A DNA stretch of 31,678 nucleotides, from NCBI GenBank assembly GCA_964484395.1, contig CAZAFM010000015.1, forward strand, positions 1 through 31,678, in the 5' to 3' direction. Made by a program: the position numbers and the translations under genes. Shown in pieces: positions 24,185-31,623 of this stretch. Source of the stretch: CAZAFM01 sp964484395 (GTDB lineage Bacteria; Campylobacterota; Campylobacteria; Campylobacterales; CAZAFM01). Below the pieces are notes generated by a model. The model ran no database searches, had not been told where the DNA came from, and was given only the letters and a program-made list of their open reading frames with translations. Numbering within the stretch: position 1 is the stretch's first letter; each line of letters begins with the position of its first letter.

Positions 24185-25516
24185 CTATTTAGAATTTTCA
24201 TTAAAAAGCTCTTTTGCAGCTTTTTTCATAAGCTCCTCATGCTTCTCTTGAACCATGTGGTCTAGTGCTTCAAAAACACCCTTACTTGAGTTCTCTATAA
24301 TTTTTACTTTACTCATTACCTGCTCTTTTGTACAAAAAGCCTTTTCACCCGTACACTCTTTTGCTAGTTTGTTTGCTTCTGTGTGGACTGCTGCATGTAC
24401 ATCTTCTAACTCTTTGTAGCCTTTTGTGTGATGAAACTCTTTTTTACCTACACCATCGTAGTACCACTGCCCTAGTCTGCACTGCTTATGAGTTACGGAT
24501 TTGAAATCCGAGTTATCACCAAATATCATAGCATATAGGTTGTTCTTGTAGATAACATGGTCTGTTTTTGCTAGGTTTGCAAATATATTATCACTAATAC
24601 TCTCTATTTGATATTTTGACCTAATAGCATTTTTTTGGAATGTATTCATTTTACCAAAAACATCATCAATGTTTGTTTTTGTGTTTGTGACTATTTTGCT
24701 AATATCCTCTGTGGATGATTGAATATCACTTGTCTCTTGTTGCATTGATTTTACTACTATTGCAATCTCTTTAGTGGCTTTTTGAGTTCGTTCAGCTAGC
24801 TTTTTTACCTCTTCTGCAACCACTGCAAACCCTCTCCCATGCTCTCCTGCGCGAGCAGCTTCAATAGCTGCATTTAGAGCTAAGAGGTTTGTTTGTTCTG
24901 CTATATCTTCTATGAGTGATATGACATTTGTGATTTCACTACTTCTATCTGCAAGCATATTTGTAACTGCAACGGCGTTGTTCATATGTTCATATAGTGC
25001 ATCTACATCTTCTGTAGTTGTTTTTATCTTTTTAAGCCCATCAACCGCAGCTTTAGCTGTACTATCAGAATCTCCTTTTATCTCACTGAAGCTATTTAGT
25101 AGTTCTGAGAAGAGTTTTTGTATCTCAAAAAGAGCATGCTTGATAGTAGAATGGTGCATACCCATCACGCTCTCTTTCCCTGTTTCGTTTCTTATATCTA
25201 CTTTTGTAAGACTAAAAACTATACCATCTTCACTCTCTTTTGAGGATATGTGTGCTTCACAATTACCAAACACCATGGTTTGTTCACCATTATAATTTTT
25301 TAGTTTTTCTATAATTTCATCAAGCTCATCAACGCTTTTTGCCTTTTCATTTAAAAAAACAACGCCACCATTATGACCTAGCATAATAACCGTCTCATTT
25401 TTAGAAAAATCAGCTACTACCTCTAGAATTTTGTTTCTATCTTCTAGCTCTTTAACTCTCTTCTCAAGAGAGGTTACTAGGGCTTCATTGCTTTTATTTG
25501 AGTTTGAGAACAGCAT
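24185..25516 (-). CDS. Cytosolic methyl-accepting chemotaxis protein with zinc-binding CZB domain
   Basis: Soluble chemoreceptor of 443 aa with no membrane helix. The N-terminus is a short coiled coil (about 10-40). It is followed by a PAS-like segment of about 85 residues (about 38-125), then the signalling hairpin with the invariant tip EQTNLLALNAAIEAARAGE. The C-terminal CZB domain (about 320-435) shows the zinc pattern His...CRLGQW...His...His. This architecture matches TlpD of Helicobacter, which reports redox or energy-related stress and metal state. AAAGGA precedes the ATG. It heads the group that includes a CheY-like gene, so it probably signals through the chemotaxis system. The PAS-like call is tentative; I do not see a cofactor-binding residue that would name its ligand. 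Confidence 0.9.
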   Translation of the reverse strand: MLFSNSNKSNEALVTSLEKRVKELEDRNKILEVVADFSKNETVIMLGHNGGVVFLNEKAKSVDELDEIIEKLKNYNGEQTMVFGNCEAHISSKESEDGIVFSLTKVDIRNETGKESVMGMHHSTIKHALFEIQKLFSELLNSFSEIKGDSDSTAKAAVDGLKKIKTTTEDVDALYEHMNNAVAVTNMLADRSSEITNVISLIEDIAEQTNLLALNAAIEAARAGEHGRGFAVVAEEVKKLAERTQKATKEIAIVVKSMQQETSDIQSSTEDISKIVTNTKTNIDDVFGKMNTFQKNAIRSKYQIESISDNIFANLAKTDHVIYKNNLYAMIFGDNSDFKSVTHKQCRLGQWYYDGVGKKEFHHTKGYKELEDVHAAVHTEANKLAKECTGEKAFCTKEQVMSKVKIIENSSKGVFEALDHMVQEKHEELMKKAAKELFNENSK

Positions 25517-25547
25517 ATATACATCCTTTGTAGCTTTCAGTTGTCGA

Positions 25548-25553
25548 ATTATA
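25548..25553 (-). promoter_or_regulatory. -10 box for the chemoreceptor gene
   Basis: On the minus strand TATAAT lies about 32 bases before the chemoreceptor ATG at 25516, preceded by a T-tract (TTTTTTTTAGGA), typical of Campylobacterota sigma-70 promoters, which often lack a -35 box. A perfect TTGACA exists at 25580-25575, but the spacer would be 21 bases, too long to be confident. Confidence 0.5.
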
Positions 25554-25576
25554 TCCTAAAAAAATTGAAAATATTG

Positions 25577-26764
25577 TCAAAATGATGATGCAGATTCCCT
25601 TTTTTTCATCTTAGAACTATCTTTTTTGTAAACCTTAATTATCTTTATAACCATCAAGAATACTAAAGCCTCAATGGCTGCACTTGCTACAAAGGCATAG
25701 TAGTCATTAGTAGATATAGATGAGGTCTGATACCCTATGGAGGCTATTGCAATAAGGAATGTTAAGGGCATAGAGTGGCTTAAGGCAAAAAGAAGTGTGT
25801 TCTTAAACTTTAGCTCTCTATAGTATACAGTAAAAGCAGCAATTAGTCGCATCATAAACATAAAGAGAGTTATATAGAGAATTTTTAGCATTACCTCCTG
25901 ACTCATCATAGCCTCAAGGTTCAAGGTAGTGCCAACATGTATAAAGAATATTGGTATCAAAAAGCCAAAACCAACTGCGGAGAGCTTGTCTGGAAGGTCT
26001 CTTTTGTGCTCAAAAAATGTTGATATGAACATACCTGCTAAAAATGTCCCAAGAACTAACTCTAAATTTAGATGTAGCATCATAGCTATCATGATAAAAA
26101 ATATTGTAATACTAAATCGCATATCCTGATCTTTTCTATCTATAACTGGCATAATCTTCAGTTTTAGCTCTGGAAACCACCAAAATATAATCTTAATAAT
26201 CTTAAAAAAGAGCACAGAAAGCACTAAAAATAGTATCAGAGTACCCATGGTTTTATAAAACTCAATTCCAATCCCAGAAGTCAGATAGCCATTTATAACC
26301 ACAAAAGCTATAATACTTGCAAGTTCACCTAAAACACCTATTATAAGAGCCTTCTGAAGCCAACTGTCGTTTTTGCCAAACTCCTTCATAATAGGCATTA
26401 TCATACCTATAGAGAGTACTGGAAGTGCAACAGCATAAGTTGGTGAGAGATCAAAGTATAGAGTGGCTGAGATAGAAAGCACATAGAGGATACTTATGTA
26501 GAGTATCGCTTTTTTTAACTCTATTTTTCCTAATGAAATTATTTTTTTTATATCTACCTCAGTTCCTGCTAAAAACATAAGGTATAAAAAACCTATTTCT
26601 CCAAAAACCTCAAGTGTTTCACTATGGTGAATTAGCCCTGTTTGCATTACAATAATACCAAGAATAATCTCTACAACAGGAAGAGGTGATCTTGTTATGT
26701 TTGCAATAAAGGGTGATATTACAAGAAGTACTGCTATAGCTGCTATTAATATAATATTGTCCAT
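25577..26764 (-). CDS. CPA2-family monovalent cation:proton antiporter (Kef-type)
   Basis: Inner-membrane antiporter of 395 aa, probably exchanging Na+ or K+ for protons to control internal pH and ion balance. About twelve hydrophobic segments fill residues 2-375. The family features LMFLAGTEVDIKK (about 62-74) and the GTFLAGMFIS loop (about 240-250) are present. It lacks the TrkA-N/RCK nucleotide-binding C-terminus of KefB/KefC and ends in a basic tail. It lies 60 bp upstream of the chemoreceptor on the same strand. The substrate cation cannot be told from sequence. Confidence 0.88.
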   Translation of the reverse strand: MDNIILIAAIAVLLVISPFIANITRSPLPVVEIILGIIVMQTGLIHHSETLEVFGEIGFLYLMFLAGTEVDIKKIISLGKIELKKAILYISILYVLSISATLYFDLSPTYAVALPVLSIGMIMPIMKEFGKNDSWLQKALIIGVLGELASIIAFVVINGYLTSGIGIEFYKTMGTLILFLVLSVLFFKIIKIIFWWFPELKLKIMPVIDRKDQDMRFSITIFFIMIAMMLHLNLELVLGTFLAGMFISTFFEHKRDLPDKLSAVGFGFLIPIFFIHVGTTLNLEAMMSQEVMLKILYITLFMFMMRLIAAFTVYYRELKFKNTLLFALSHSMPLTFLIAIASIGYQTSSISTNDYYAFVASAAIEALVFLMVIKIIKVYKKDSSKMKKRESASSF

Positions 26765-26909
26765 TACTATCCGTTATTAGATTTCCTTAAAAATTGAAGT
26801 TGCAATTTTAGAATAGTTTTCTAAAAAAAGCAAAGGTAGAAGTTTTGATTTTGTAACTTTTGCTTAAAGTATTAGCAATTCCTTGTATATTTTAAAACTC
26901 AACAAAAGC

Positions 26910-26944
26910 CTATAAATAGGGTTGTTTTTAATCTGTATTTATAG
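26910..26944. promoter_or_regulatory. Inverted repeat upstream of petABC
   Basis: CTATAAATA (26910-26918) and its exact reverse complement TATTTATAG (26936-26944) are separated by 17 nt in the 255-bp divergent gap between the antiporter and petA. Their centres are 26 bp apart. A second, shorter palindrome, CCTATAAATAGG, overlaps the left arm (26909-26920). Either could be an operator for the bc1 operon. AT-rich sequence makes chance repeats more likely, so this is a candidate only. Confidence 0.35.
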
Positions 26945-26990
26945 ATAATTTAAGAAAATATTAGTTAAACTCCCAAGTTATTTATTTTTG

Positions 26991-26996
26991 TAAAAT
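26991..26996 (+). promoter_or_regulatory. Possible -10 box of petABC
   Basis: TAAAAT, directly preceded by a T-rich stretch, lies 24 bp before the petA ATG at 27020. An AAGG ribosome site follows at 27010. No convincing -35 is visible, as is usual in this group. Confidence 0.4.
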
Positions 26997-27019
26997 ATAT
27001 CAAAATCAAAAGGATTGCA

Positions 27020-27526
27020 ATGTCTAACGAGGTCAAAAGAAGAGACTTCATCGGTATGGCTTTGGGCGGAGTTGCAGCCGTTGGACTTGGTGCATCTTTG
27101 TTTGCAATGAAGCAAACATGGGATCCATTACCAAGTGTTGTTGCTGCAGGATTTACTACTATAGACCTAAGCGGGATGAAACCTGGCGAGAAGAAGGGAT
27201 TTGAGTGGAGAGGTAAACCTATATATCTTATCAGAAAATCAGATGATATGGTTACCTGCGAAAATAGAATTGTCAAAACAAGTGAAGGTGAGTTCTATGT
27301 CGGTGTACAGATATGTACCCACTTAGGCTGCATACCTTCATATAGTGAAAAAGAGCAGATTTTTAAATGTGCTTGTCATGGCGGGGAGTTTAATGCGTGT
27401 GGTGTAGAGACATTTGGACCACCTCCTACACCTATGGAGATTCCTCCATTTAAAGTGGATGGCACAAAGCTAGTTCTTGGCGAAGAAGGCCCTGAATATC
27501 AGCAAATGCAGACCGCTAAAGCATAA
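27020..27526 (+). CDS. petA: Ubiquinol-cytochrome c reductase Rieske iron-sulfur subunit
   Basis: Fe-S subunit of the cytochrome bc1 complex, taking one electron from quinol at the periplasmic face. The 168-aa protein has a twin-arginine N-terminus (RRDFIGMALGG, Arg7-Arg8) whose hydrophobic helix stays as the membrane anchor. Rieske box I is CTHLGC (cluster ligands Cys99 and His101, disulfide Cys104). Box II is CACHGG (disulfide Cys117, ligands Cys119 and His120). Box II reads A and G where CPCHGS is common. First gene of petABC, 8 bp before petB. Confidence 0.96.
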   Translation: MSNEVKRRDFIGMALGGVAAVGLGASLFAMKQTWDPLPSVVAAGFTTIDLSGMKPGEKKGFEWRGKPIYLIRKSDDMVTCENRIVKTSEGEFYVGVQICTHLGCIPSYSEKEQIFKCACHGGEFNACGVETFGPPPTPMEIPPFKVDGTKLVLGEEGPEYQQMQTAKA

Positions 27527-27534
27527 GGAGGGGA

Positions 27535-28776
27535 ATGATGGCAGAATTTAAAAAAGCAAATACTATCGGAGAGTGGTTTGACCAAAGGTTGGCTACAAAT
27601 ACACTAAACAAAGTCTTGATGACTGAGTATTGGGTTCCTAAGAATCTAAACTGGCTATGGGCTATGGGTGTTGTACTAGCAACTATGTTTGCAGTACTGA
27701 CGGTTACTGGTATTTTTCTACTTATGTATTATAAGCCTGATACGCAGCTTGCATTTGATAGTGTTAACTACACTATTATGAATGAAGTGGCTTATGGATG
27801 GCTTTTTAGGCATATACATGCTGTTGCAGCTTCAGTTGTTTTCTTAGTAATCTACATACATATGTTTGTCGGGATATATTATGGCTCTTATAAGAAGGGT
27901 CGTGAGATGATATGGATAACTGGTATGTTGCTGTTTATGACTTTTAGTGCTGAGGGCTTTAGTGGATATATGCTTCCATGGGGTCAGATGAGCTACTGGG
28001 CAGCAGCAGTTATTACAAATCTATTTGGTCTTATACCTGTTATTGGTCCTGATTTGGTTGTTTGGATTAGGGGTGATTATAATGTTTCTGATGCGACACT
28101 AACTAGGTTTTTTGCACTTCATGTTGTTGTGCTTCCACTTATTATTATAGCTATTATTGTTGCTCACTTCTACTCACTAAGACTTCCTCATGTTAACAAC
28201 CAAGATGGTGAGGAAATAGATTTTGACAAAGAAGCAGAGAAGTATCTAGCAGGAAATAAAAAAGAGTCAAAAGTTATTCCTTTTTGGCCAGCATTTCTAT
28301 CTAAGGATATATTCGTTCTATCAATATTTTTGCTATTTTTCTTCTATTTAGTGTTTTATCACTACTCATTTGCAATGGATCCTATAAACTTTGATCCAGC
28401 AGACCACCTAAAAACACCAGCTCACATCTATCCTGAATGGTACTTTTTGTGGAGTTATGAGGTTCTTAGAGGTTTCTTCTTTAGTGCTGAACTTGGGTTT
28501 GTTGCTTTTGGTATAGCTAATATTATATTTTTGCTTCTTCCTTGGCTTGATAGAAGTCCTACAGTAGCACCTGCGCACAAAAGACCTGCGTTTTTGTTGT
28601 GGTTCTGGATACTTGTAGCTGATATGATAGTTCTTACCATATATGGAAAACTTCCTCCAACAGGTATAAATGCTTGGATAGGTTTTGCAGCATCTACTAC
28701 CTTTCTGGCGCTATTTGTGATCCTGCCAATCATCACAAAGTTTGAGAATTCAAACGCCAAAGGAGTTAATAAATGA
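27535..28776 (+). CDS. petB: Cytochrome b subunit of the bc1 complex
   Basis: Integral membrane subunit of 413 aa carrying two b-type hemes and both quinone sites. Two histidine pairs are visible in adjacent helices: His in FRHIHAVAA and IYIHMFVG on one side, ALHVVVL and VAHFYSLR on the other, roughly 14 residues apart within each bundle. The Qo-site PEWY motif is present (YPEWYFLWS). Length shows that cytochrome b is unsplit (b6 and subunit IV fused), as in bc1. A strong AAGGAGGGG site lies before tandem ATG codons at 27535 and 27538. Confidence 0.96.
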   Translation: MMAEFKKANTIGEWFDQRLATNTLNKVLMTEYWVPKNLNWLWAMGVVLATMFAVLTVTGIFLLMYYKPDTQLAFDSVNYTIMNEVAYGWLFRHIHAVAASVVFLVIYIHMFVGIYYGSYKKGREMIWITGMLLFMTFSAEGFSGYMLPWGQMSYWAAAVITNLFGLIPVIGPDLVVWIRGDYNVSDATLTRFFALHVVVLPLIIIAIIVAHFYSLRLPHVNNQDGEEIDFDKEAEKYLAGNKKESKVIPFWPAFLSKDIFVLSIFLLFFFYLVFYHYSFAMDPINFDPADHLKTPAHIYPEWYFLWSYEVLRGFFFSAELGFVAFGIANIIFLLLPWLDRSPTVAPAHKRPAFLLWFWILVADMIVLTIYGKLPPTGINAWIGFAASTTFLALFVILPIITKFENSNAKGVNK

Positions 28777-29624
28777 GAGAGTTAAAACCATTAATATTAG
28801 TAATTATTGTTGTAGGTGTTATCTATTGGGGTGTTGAACCTCTAGCTCACAGTATAATGCACCCTAAAACTCCTGAGCCAAAATGGGGATATGGTGATAG
28901 GGTGATAACTGGTGATGCACAAGCTGGAGAGATGCAAGTTGTTGCTAACTGTACAGCTTGTCACTCTATAGAGTCAAAAGGAATACCAGCACCTATGAGT
29001 CCAACTGACTCTGCAGCAGCTTATGGTGTTGTCCCACCTGATTTATCAAATTCAGGTAAAATCTACAATGAAAGCTTTTTGTATGAGTTTATAAAAGACC
29101 CTGTGAAAGCTACTCATTTGGAGCATAAATTTGGTCCAGATAGTGGTAAAGCCTATCCGATGCCTGGATATGAGTTTTTGGGTGATCAGGCTATTATGGA
29201 CATGGTTGCATATTTAAAGTCCATAGCTCCTTCAAAAGTTAGCCCAAAAGAGGTAACAGAGGCAGCATGTCAGAGATGTCACTCTATCAAATATGGTGGT
29301 ATAGAGATGGAGACCCCAAAAGACATTATTACAAACTATATGGGAAGCACTCCACCTGATTTATCAATGATGATTAAAAGTAGAGGACACAACTTTCTTG
29401 AAACTTTTATCAATGACCCACAAGTTCTTCTTGATGGAACTGCTATGCCTAGAGTTGGTCTAACAAAAGAGGCTACCGCAGAGGTTGTAGAGTACCTAGA
29501 GAGCGTTGGTGATGCTAAAAAAGATGAGAGAGAGTCAATGGGACCTAAGTTCTTAATATATTTTGCAATCCTAGCAATACTTGCTTATCTATGGAAAGTA
29601 AAAATATGGAGAGATCTTCATTAA
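28773..29624 (+). CDS. petC: Di-heme cytochrome c1 subunit of the bc1 complex
   Basis: Periplasmic cytochrome c subunit with two heme sites: CTACH (Cys60, Cys63, His64) and CQRCH (Cys166, Cys169, His170). Membrane helices at the N-terminus (about 5-20) and the C-terminus (about 262-276) hold it to the complex. Each heme domain ends with a plausible methionine ligand (MPGYEF and MPRVGL). Two-heme c1 is a known trait of Campylobacterota and differs from the single-heme c1 of proteobacteria generally. Its ATG overlaps the petB stop (ATGA), so translation is coupled. Confidence 0.95.
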   Translation: MRELKPLILVIIVVGVIYWGVEPLAHSIMHPKTPEPKWGYGDRVITGDAQAGEMQVVANCTACHSIESKGIPAPMSPTDSAAAYGVVPPDLSNSGKIYNESFLYEFIKDPVKATHLEHKFGPDSGKAYPMPGYEFLGDQAIMDMVAYLKSIAPSKVSPKEVTEAACQRCHSIKYGGIEMETPKDIITNYMGSTPPDLSMMIKSRGHNFLETFINDPQVLLDGTAMPRVGLTKEATAEVVEYLESVGDAKKDERESMGPKFLIYFAILAILAYLWKVKIWRDLH

Positions 29625-29632
29625 TCAATACA

Positions 29633-29660
29633 CTTAAGGTAGCAAGATAGCTACCTTAAG
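29633..29660 (+). terminator. Terminator hairpin after petC
   Basis: CTTAAGGTAGC (29633-29643) and GCTACCTTAAG (29650-29660) form a perfect 11-bp stem with a 6-nt loop, nine bases after the petC stop. The T-run expected after an intrinsic terminator is absent on both strands. A second inverted repeat, TTAAGAA (29656-29662) with TTCTTAA (29669-29675), shares the right arm and is mutually exclusive with the first. It lies between convergent genes. Confidence 0.6.
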
Positions 29661-29688
29661 AAATCAAATTCTTAAAATAGTGAAATTA

Positions 29689-29934
29689 TTAATTTTTGGA
29701 TAGTAGTTTTAAAAGTAGCGGTGTTAGCAGATTGTCACACAAGACACCAATTAGTGCCTCATCTCTTCTTCCGTAGTTAAGCTCTTGAAGCATTGTTGAT
29801 ATGTCAATATCCAAATCTTTTTTTATTAGCTCTTTTTTTGCTTCTTGAAGGCTTATTTTTTTAGGCTTTGGTCTGCTTTTGCCCTCAAAGCTCATTAGAA
29901 GCTTGATTAGCTTTGCTTTTTTTTGACTTTCCAT
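29689..29934 (-). CDS. Small basic protein, last of a YqjD/E/K-like trio
   Basis: 81-aa soluble-looking protein rich in Lys and Leu, with no signal peptide, membrane helix or known motif. The N-terminal 25 residues are strongly basic and the C-terminal part (about 40-80) looks helical. Its start overlaps the upstream YqjE-like gene by 28 bp. By position it corresponds to yqjK of E. coli, but I cannot support homology from sequence, and it may be a different small partner. Confidence 0.55.
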   Translation of the reverse strand: MESQKKAKLIKLLMSFEGKSRPKPKKISLQEAKKELIKKDLDIDISTMLQELNYGRRDEALIGVLCDNLLTPLLLKLLSKN

Positions 29935-30200
29935 GATGCCACTTTCATAAAAAACAGAGCAACCAAAACAGTCCCTGCAGACACAATAAAGTATGAAAAC
30001 ACCTCGCCAACAATAGAAACAAACAGTAGTCTAATCCCAATAAGCGCAAAAACTATAGCAGTAAAAATAAGCAGAGCTGAAACAAGCAGAAAGATAAGAC
30101 CTTCTGCACTTTTGTGCATAGAGTATCTTATCTCATCTACTTGAGCCTCAACTAGCTCTACTACTGATATGATAAACTCAGATATTGTGACTTTGCTCAC
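29907..30200 (-). CDS. YqjE/holin-3-like two-helix membrane protein
   Basis: 97-aa inner-membrane protein. An amphipathic N-terminal helix (about 5-30, with VELVEAQVDEIRYS) is followed by two membrane helices (about 34-57 and 64-85) and a basic C-terminus (KVKKKQS). This is the layout of the YqjE/DUF1469 group. The start is GTG at 30200, overlapping the TAG stop of the YqjD-like gene, so the two are translationally coupled. Function is unknown; in E. coli the equivalent operon is stress-induced. Confidence 0.7.
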   Translation of the reverse strand: MSKVTISEFIISVVELVEAQVDEIRYSMHKSAEGLIFLLVSALLIFTAIVFALIGIRLLFVSIVGEVFSYFIVSAGTVLVALFFMKVASWKVKKKQS

Positions 30201-30493
30201 TATTTTCTACTTAAAAAAAGTCCAACAAGAGCACCTATTCCAAAAGATATAGCTACACTTTGTAGAGGTTTCTGGCTTATCTCATTCTCAACACTGTCTA
30301 TTCCATCCTTGCCCTTATTTTTGAGCTCATCTAGTCTACTTTTGAGCTCATCAAGGTTTAATTCATCTAGGAGTTTTGTTTTTTTCTCCTTGATTCTCTC
30401 TTCTGTTAGCTCTTTTATAGTCTGAGTAAGTGAGCTAATATCACTCTTTAGAGTCTCTACCTCTTCTCTTAGTTTCGCACTATCTTCAGCCAT
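30200..30493 (-). CDS. YqjD/ElaB-like (DUF883) tail-anchored protein
   Basis: 97-aa protein with a long charged coiled coil (about 5-70) and a single C-terminal hydrophobic helix ending GALVGLFLSRK, typical of DUF883. In E. coli YqjD uses that helix to sit in the inner membrane and its N-terminal part binds ribosomes in stationary phase; this is family knowledge. AAAGGAG precedes the ATG by five bases. It is the first of three overlapping genes. Confidence 0.8.
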   Translation of the reverse strand: MAEDSAKLREEVETLKSDISSLTQTIKELTEERIKEKKTKLLDELNLDELKSRLDELKNKGKDGIDSVENEISQKPLQSVAISFGIGALVGLFLSRK

Positions 30494-30583
30494 ATTGTCT
30501 CCTTTGATGCTGGATTTCCCTACTATCCTAACATACTCTACTGATATAAAGGTTAAATATATTAATTAGTTTTGATTTACAAC

Positions 30584-31186
30584 TCACTTTTTACTAAATA
30601 TAAGAAATGACTGCCTTTTTAGCTTGTCATACTGCTTGTATAGAACAAATCCTGCCTTTTTCATCTCATCAATAATCATATCAACATCCGAAGAGTGTCC
30701 TGCGTAGTTTGTCTTTTCGGGGAGGTAGTCTATGATTGCTATCTTGCCTTTTGGTTTTAGTGAGTCTGCTAGGTTTTTAAAGTAGGCTACCCTGCTAGGA
30801 AGGTGATGATATGTGTTTCGGATAAATATCAAATCAAGAGAGTCTTTTGGTAGTCTAGCATCATCATTTTTGGCTAAAACTACTTTTACATTATCCACGC
30901 CCTCACTTTTTGCATAGTTTTTTATATACTCGATACTTTTTTTATCGATATCCACTGCATATACTATGCCTTTTTCTCCTACCTCTTTGGCTAGCTTGAC
31001 TGAGAAGTAGCCCCCTCCTGCACCTAGGTCTGCAACTACGCCACCTTTTTCTAGCTCTAGATATGGCACTACATCTACAGTCTGCCTCTCCTCTTGTATT
31101 GCTAGTTGATTGAAGTACTCAGGTGCAAAAGACAAAGCACTAGATAGAAGCAAAAAAGGTAGCAGTATCAAGGTTTTAAGTTTCAT
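30584..31186 (-). CDS. SAM-dependent methyltransferase with signal peptide
   Basis: Class I methyltransferase of 200 aa. The SAM-binding motif I is clear (VADLGAGGGYFSV, about 50-62), followed by motif II (YAVDID), motif III-like LAKNDDARLP and IRNTYHHLP, then KPKGKIAIIDY. Ahead of it is a classic Sec signal peptide (residues 1-20; MKLKTLILLPFLLLSSALSF) with probable cleavage after SALSFA. That would put the enzyme in the periplasm, where SAM is not known to be available. The AAAGGA ribosome site and ATG suit the signal-containing start; no good alternative start lies between the signal and motif I. The acceptor substrate is unknown. Confidence 0.85.
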   Translation of the reverse strand: MKLKTLILLPFLLLSSALSFAPEYFNQLAIQEERQTVDVVPYLELEKGGVVADLGAGGGYFSVKLAKEVGEKGIVYAVDIDKKSIEYIKNYAKSEGVDNVKVVLAKNDDARLPKDSLDLIFIRNTYHHLPSRVAYFKNLADSLKPKGKIAIIDYLPEKTNYAGHSSDVDMIIDEMKKAGFVLYKQYDKLKRQSFLIFSKK

Positions 31187-31218
31187 GAAATATCCTTTTG
31201 ATATTTAGGTTTGTTGAG

Positions 31219-31227
31219 ATTTTAGCA
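31219..31227 (-). promoter_or_regulatory. Extended -10 promoter of the methyltransferase gene
   Basis: On the minus strand the sequence reads TGCTAAAAT, an extended -10 (TGn plus TAAAAT), about 33 bases upstream of the methyltransferase ATG at 31186. No good -35 is present, which extended -10 promoters tolerate. Confidence 0.5.
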
Positions 31228-31369
31228 CAAATCAGGTGAGCAAAACTCTTATGATGTTTTTATATTTTCGACCACACTCTGCATTTTGACTACAATAAAA
31301 CCATCAACTCTTTTTTAGAAAATAGGTCTTAGAACTTACTAAGATAAGAACTTTTGATAACGCTCTTAA

Positions 31370-31510
31370 TTGTCTGCATGGATACTCTGGGCTGAATGGC
31401 TAGCTGTAAAACAAGATGTTATTATGAAAGTAGCGGAGATATTTGAAAAAAATAATCTAGAGTTTGCTTTTCCAACTAGAACTCTATATCTTGAGGGTGA
31501 AAGTAAATAG
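31370..31510 (+). pseudogene. MscS mechanosensitive channel, C-terminal remnant
   Basis: An open stretch of 46 codons ending in TAG at 31508 reads like the very end of a small-conductance mechanosensitive channel. It contains WAEWLAVKQDVIMKVAEIFE and then FAFPTRTLYLE, the conserved MscS C-terminal beta-barrel motif. An in-frame stop at 31367-31369 lies immediately upstream and no matching upstream MscS sequence is visible. The membrane helices and nearly all of the channel are therefore absent. This is a degraded fragment, not a working gene. Confidence 0.75.
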
Positions 31511-31593
31511 TCTATAGGACTTACTTTTTATTCTATGTAATAGTTACATTTGTGGTCACAATTTGGTCATAGTAAGAAAAGAGAAAGCTCAAA

Positions 31594-31610
31594 AGCCCTT
31601 GTGTTCGGCT
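31594..31610 (-). terminator. Weak terminator after tRNA-Ser
   Basis: On the minus strand AGCC (31610-31607) can pair with GGCT (31597-31594) across a 9-nt loop, followed by TTT and later T-rich sequence. It sits 14 bases after the tRNA 3' end. The 4-bp stem is weak. Confidence 0.3.
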
Positions 31611-31623
31611 CTGTAGAAGTTAC

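Larger units (their letters stand above)
31187..31623. other. Gene-poor region with remnant DNA before tRNA-Ser
   Basis: 437 bp with no intact gene. It holds a promoter for the methyltransferase at its left end, an MscS-channel fragment (31370-31510) and AT-rich sequence. The remaining parts (31228-31369 and 31511-31593) contain stops in all frames and no repeat or motif that I can name. Confidence 0.6.

Noticed and set aside
25548..25580. Perfect TTGACA/TATAAT pair upstream of the chemoreceptor gene
   Set aside because: Spacing is 21 bases instead of about 17, and TTGACA lies mostly within the 3' end of the antiporter gene. Only the -10 box is kept.
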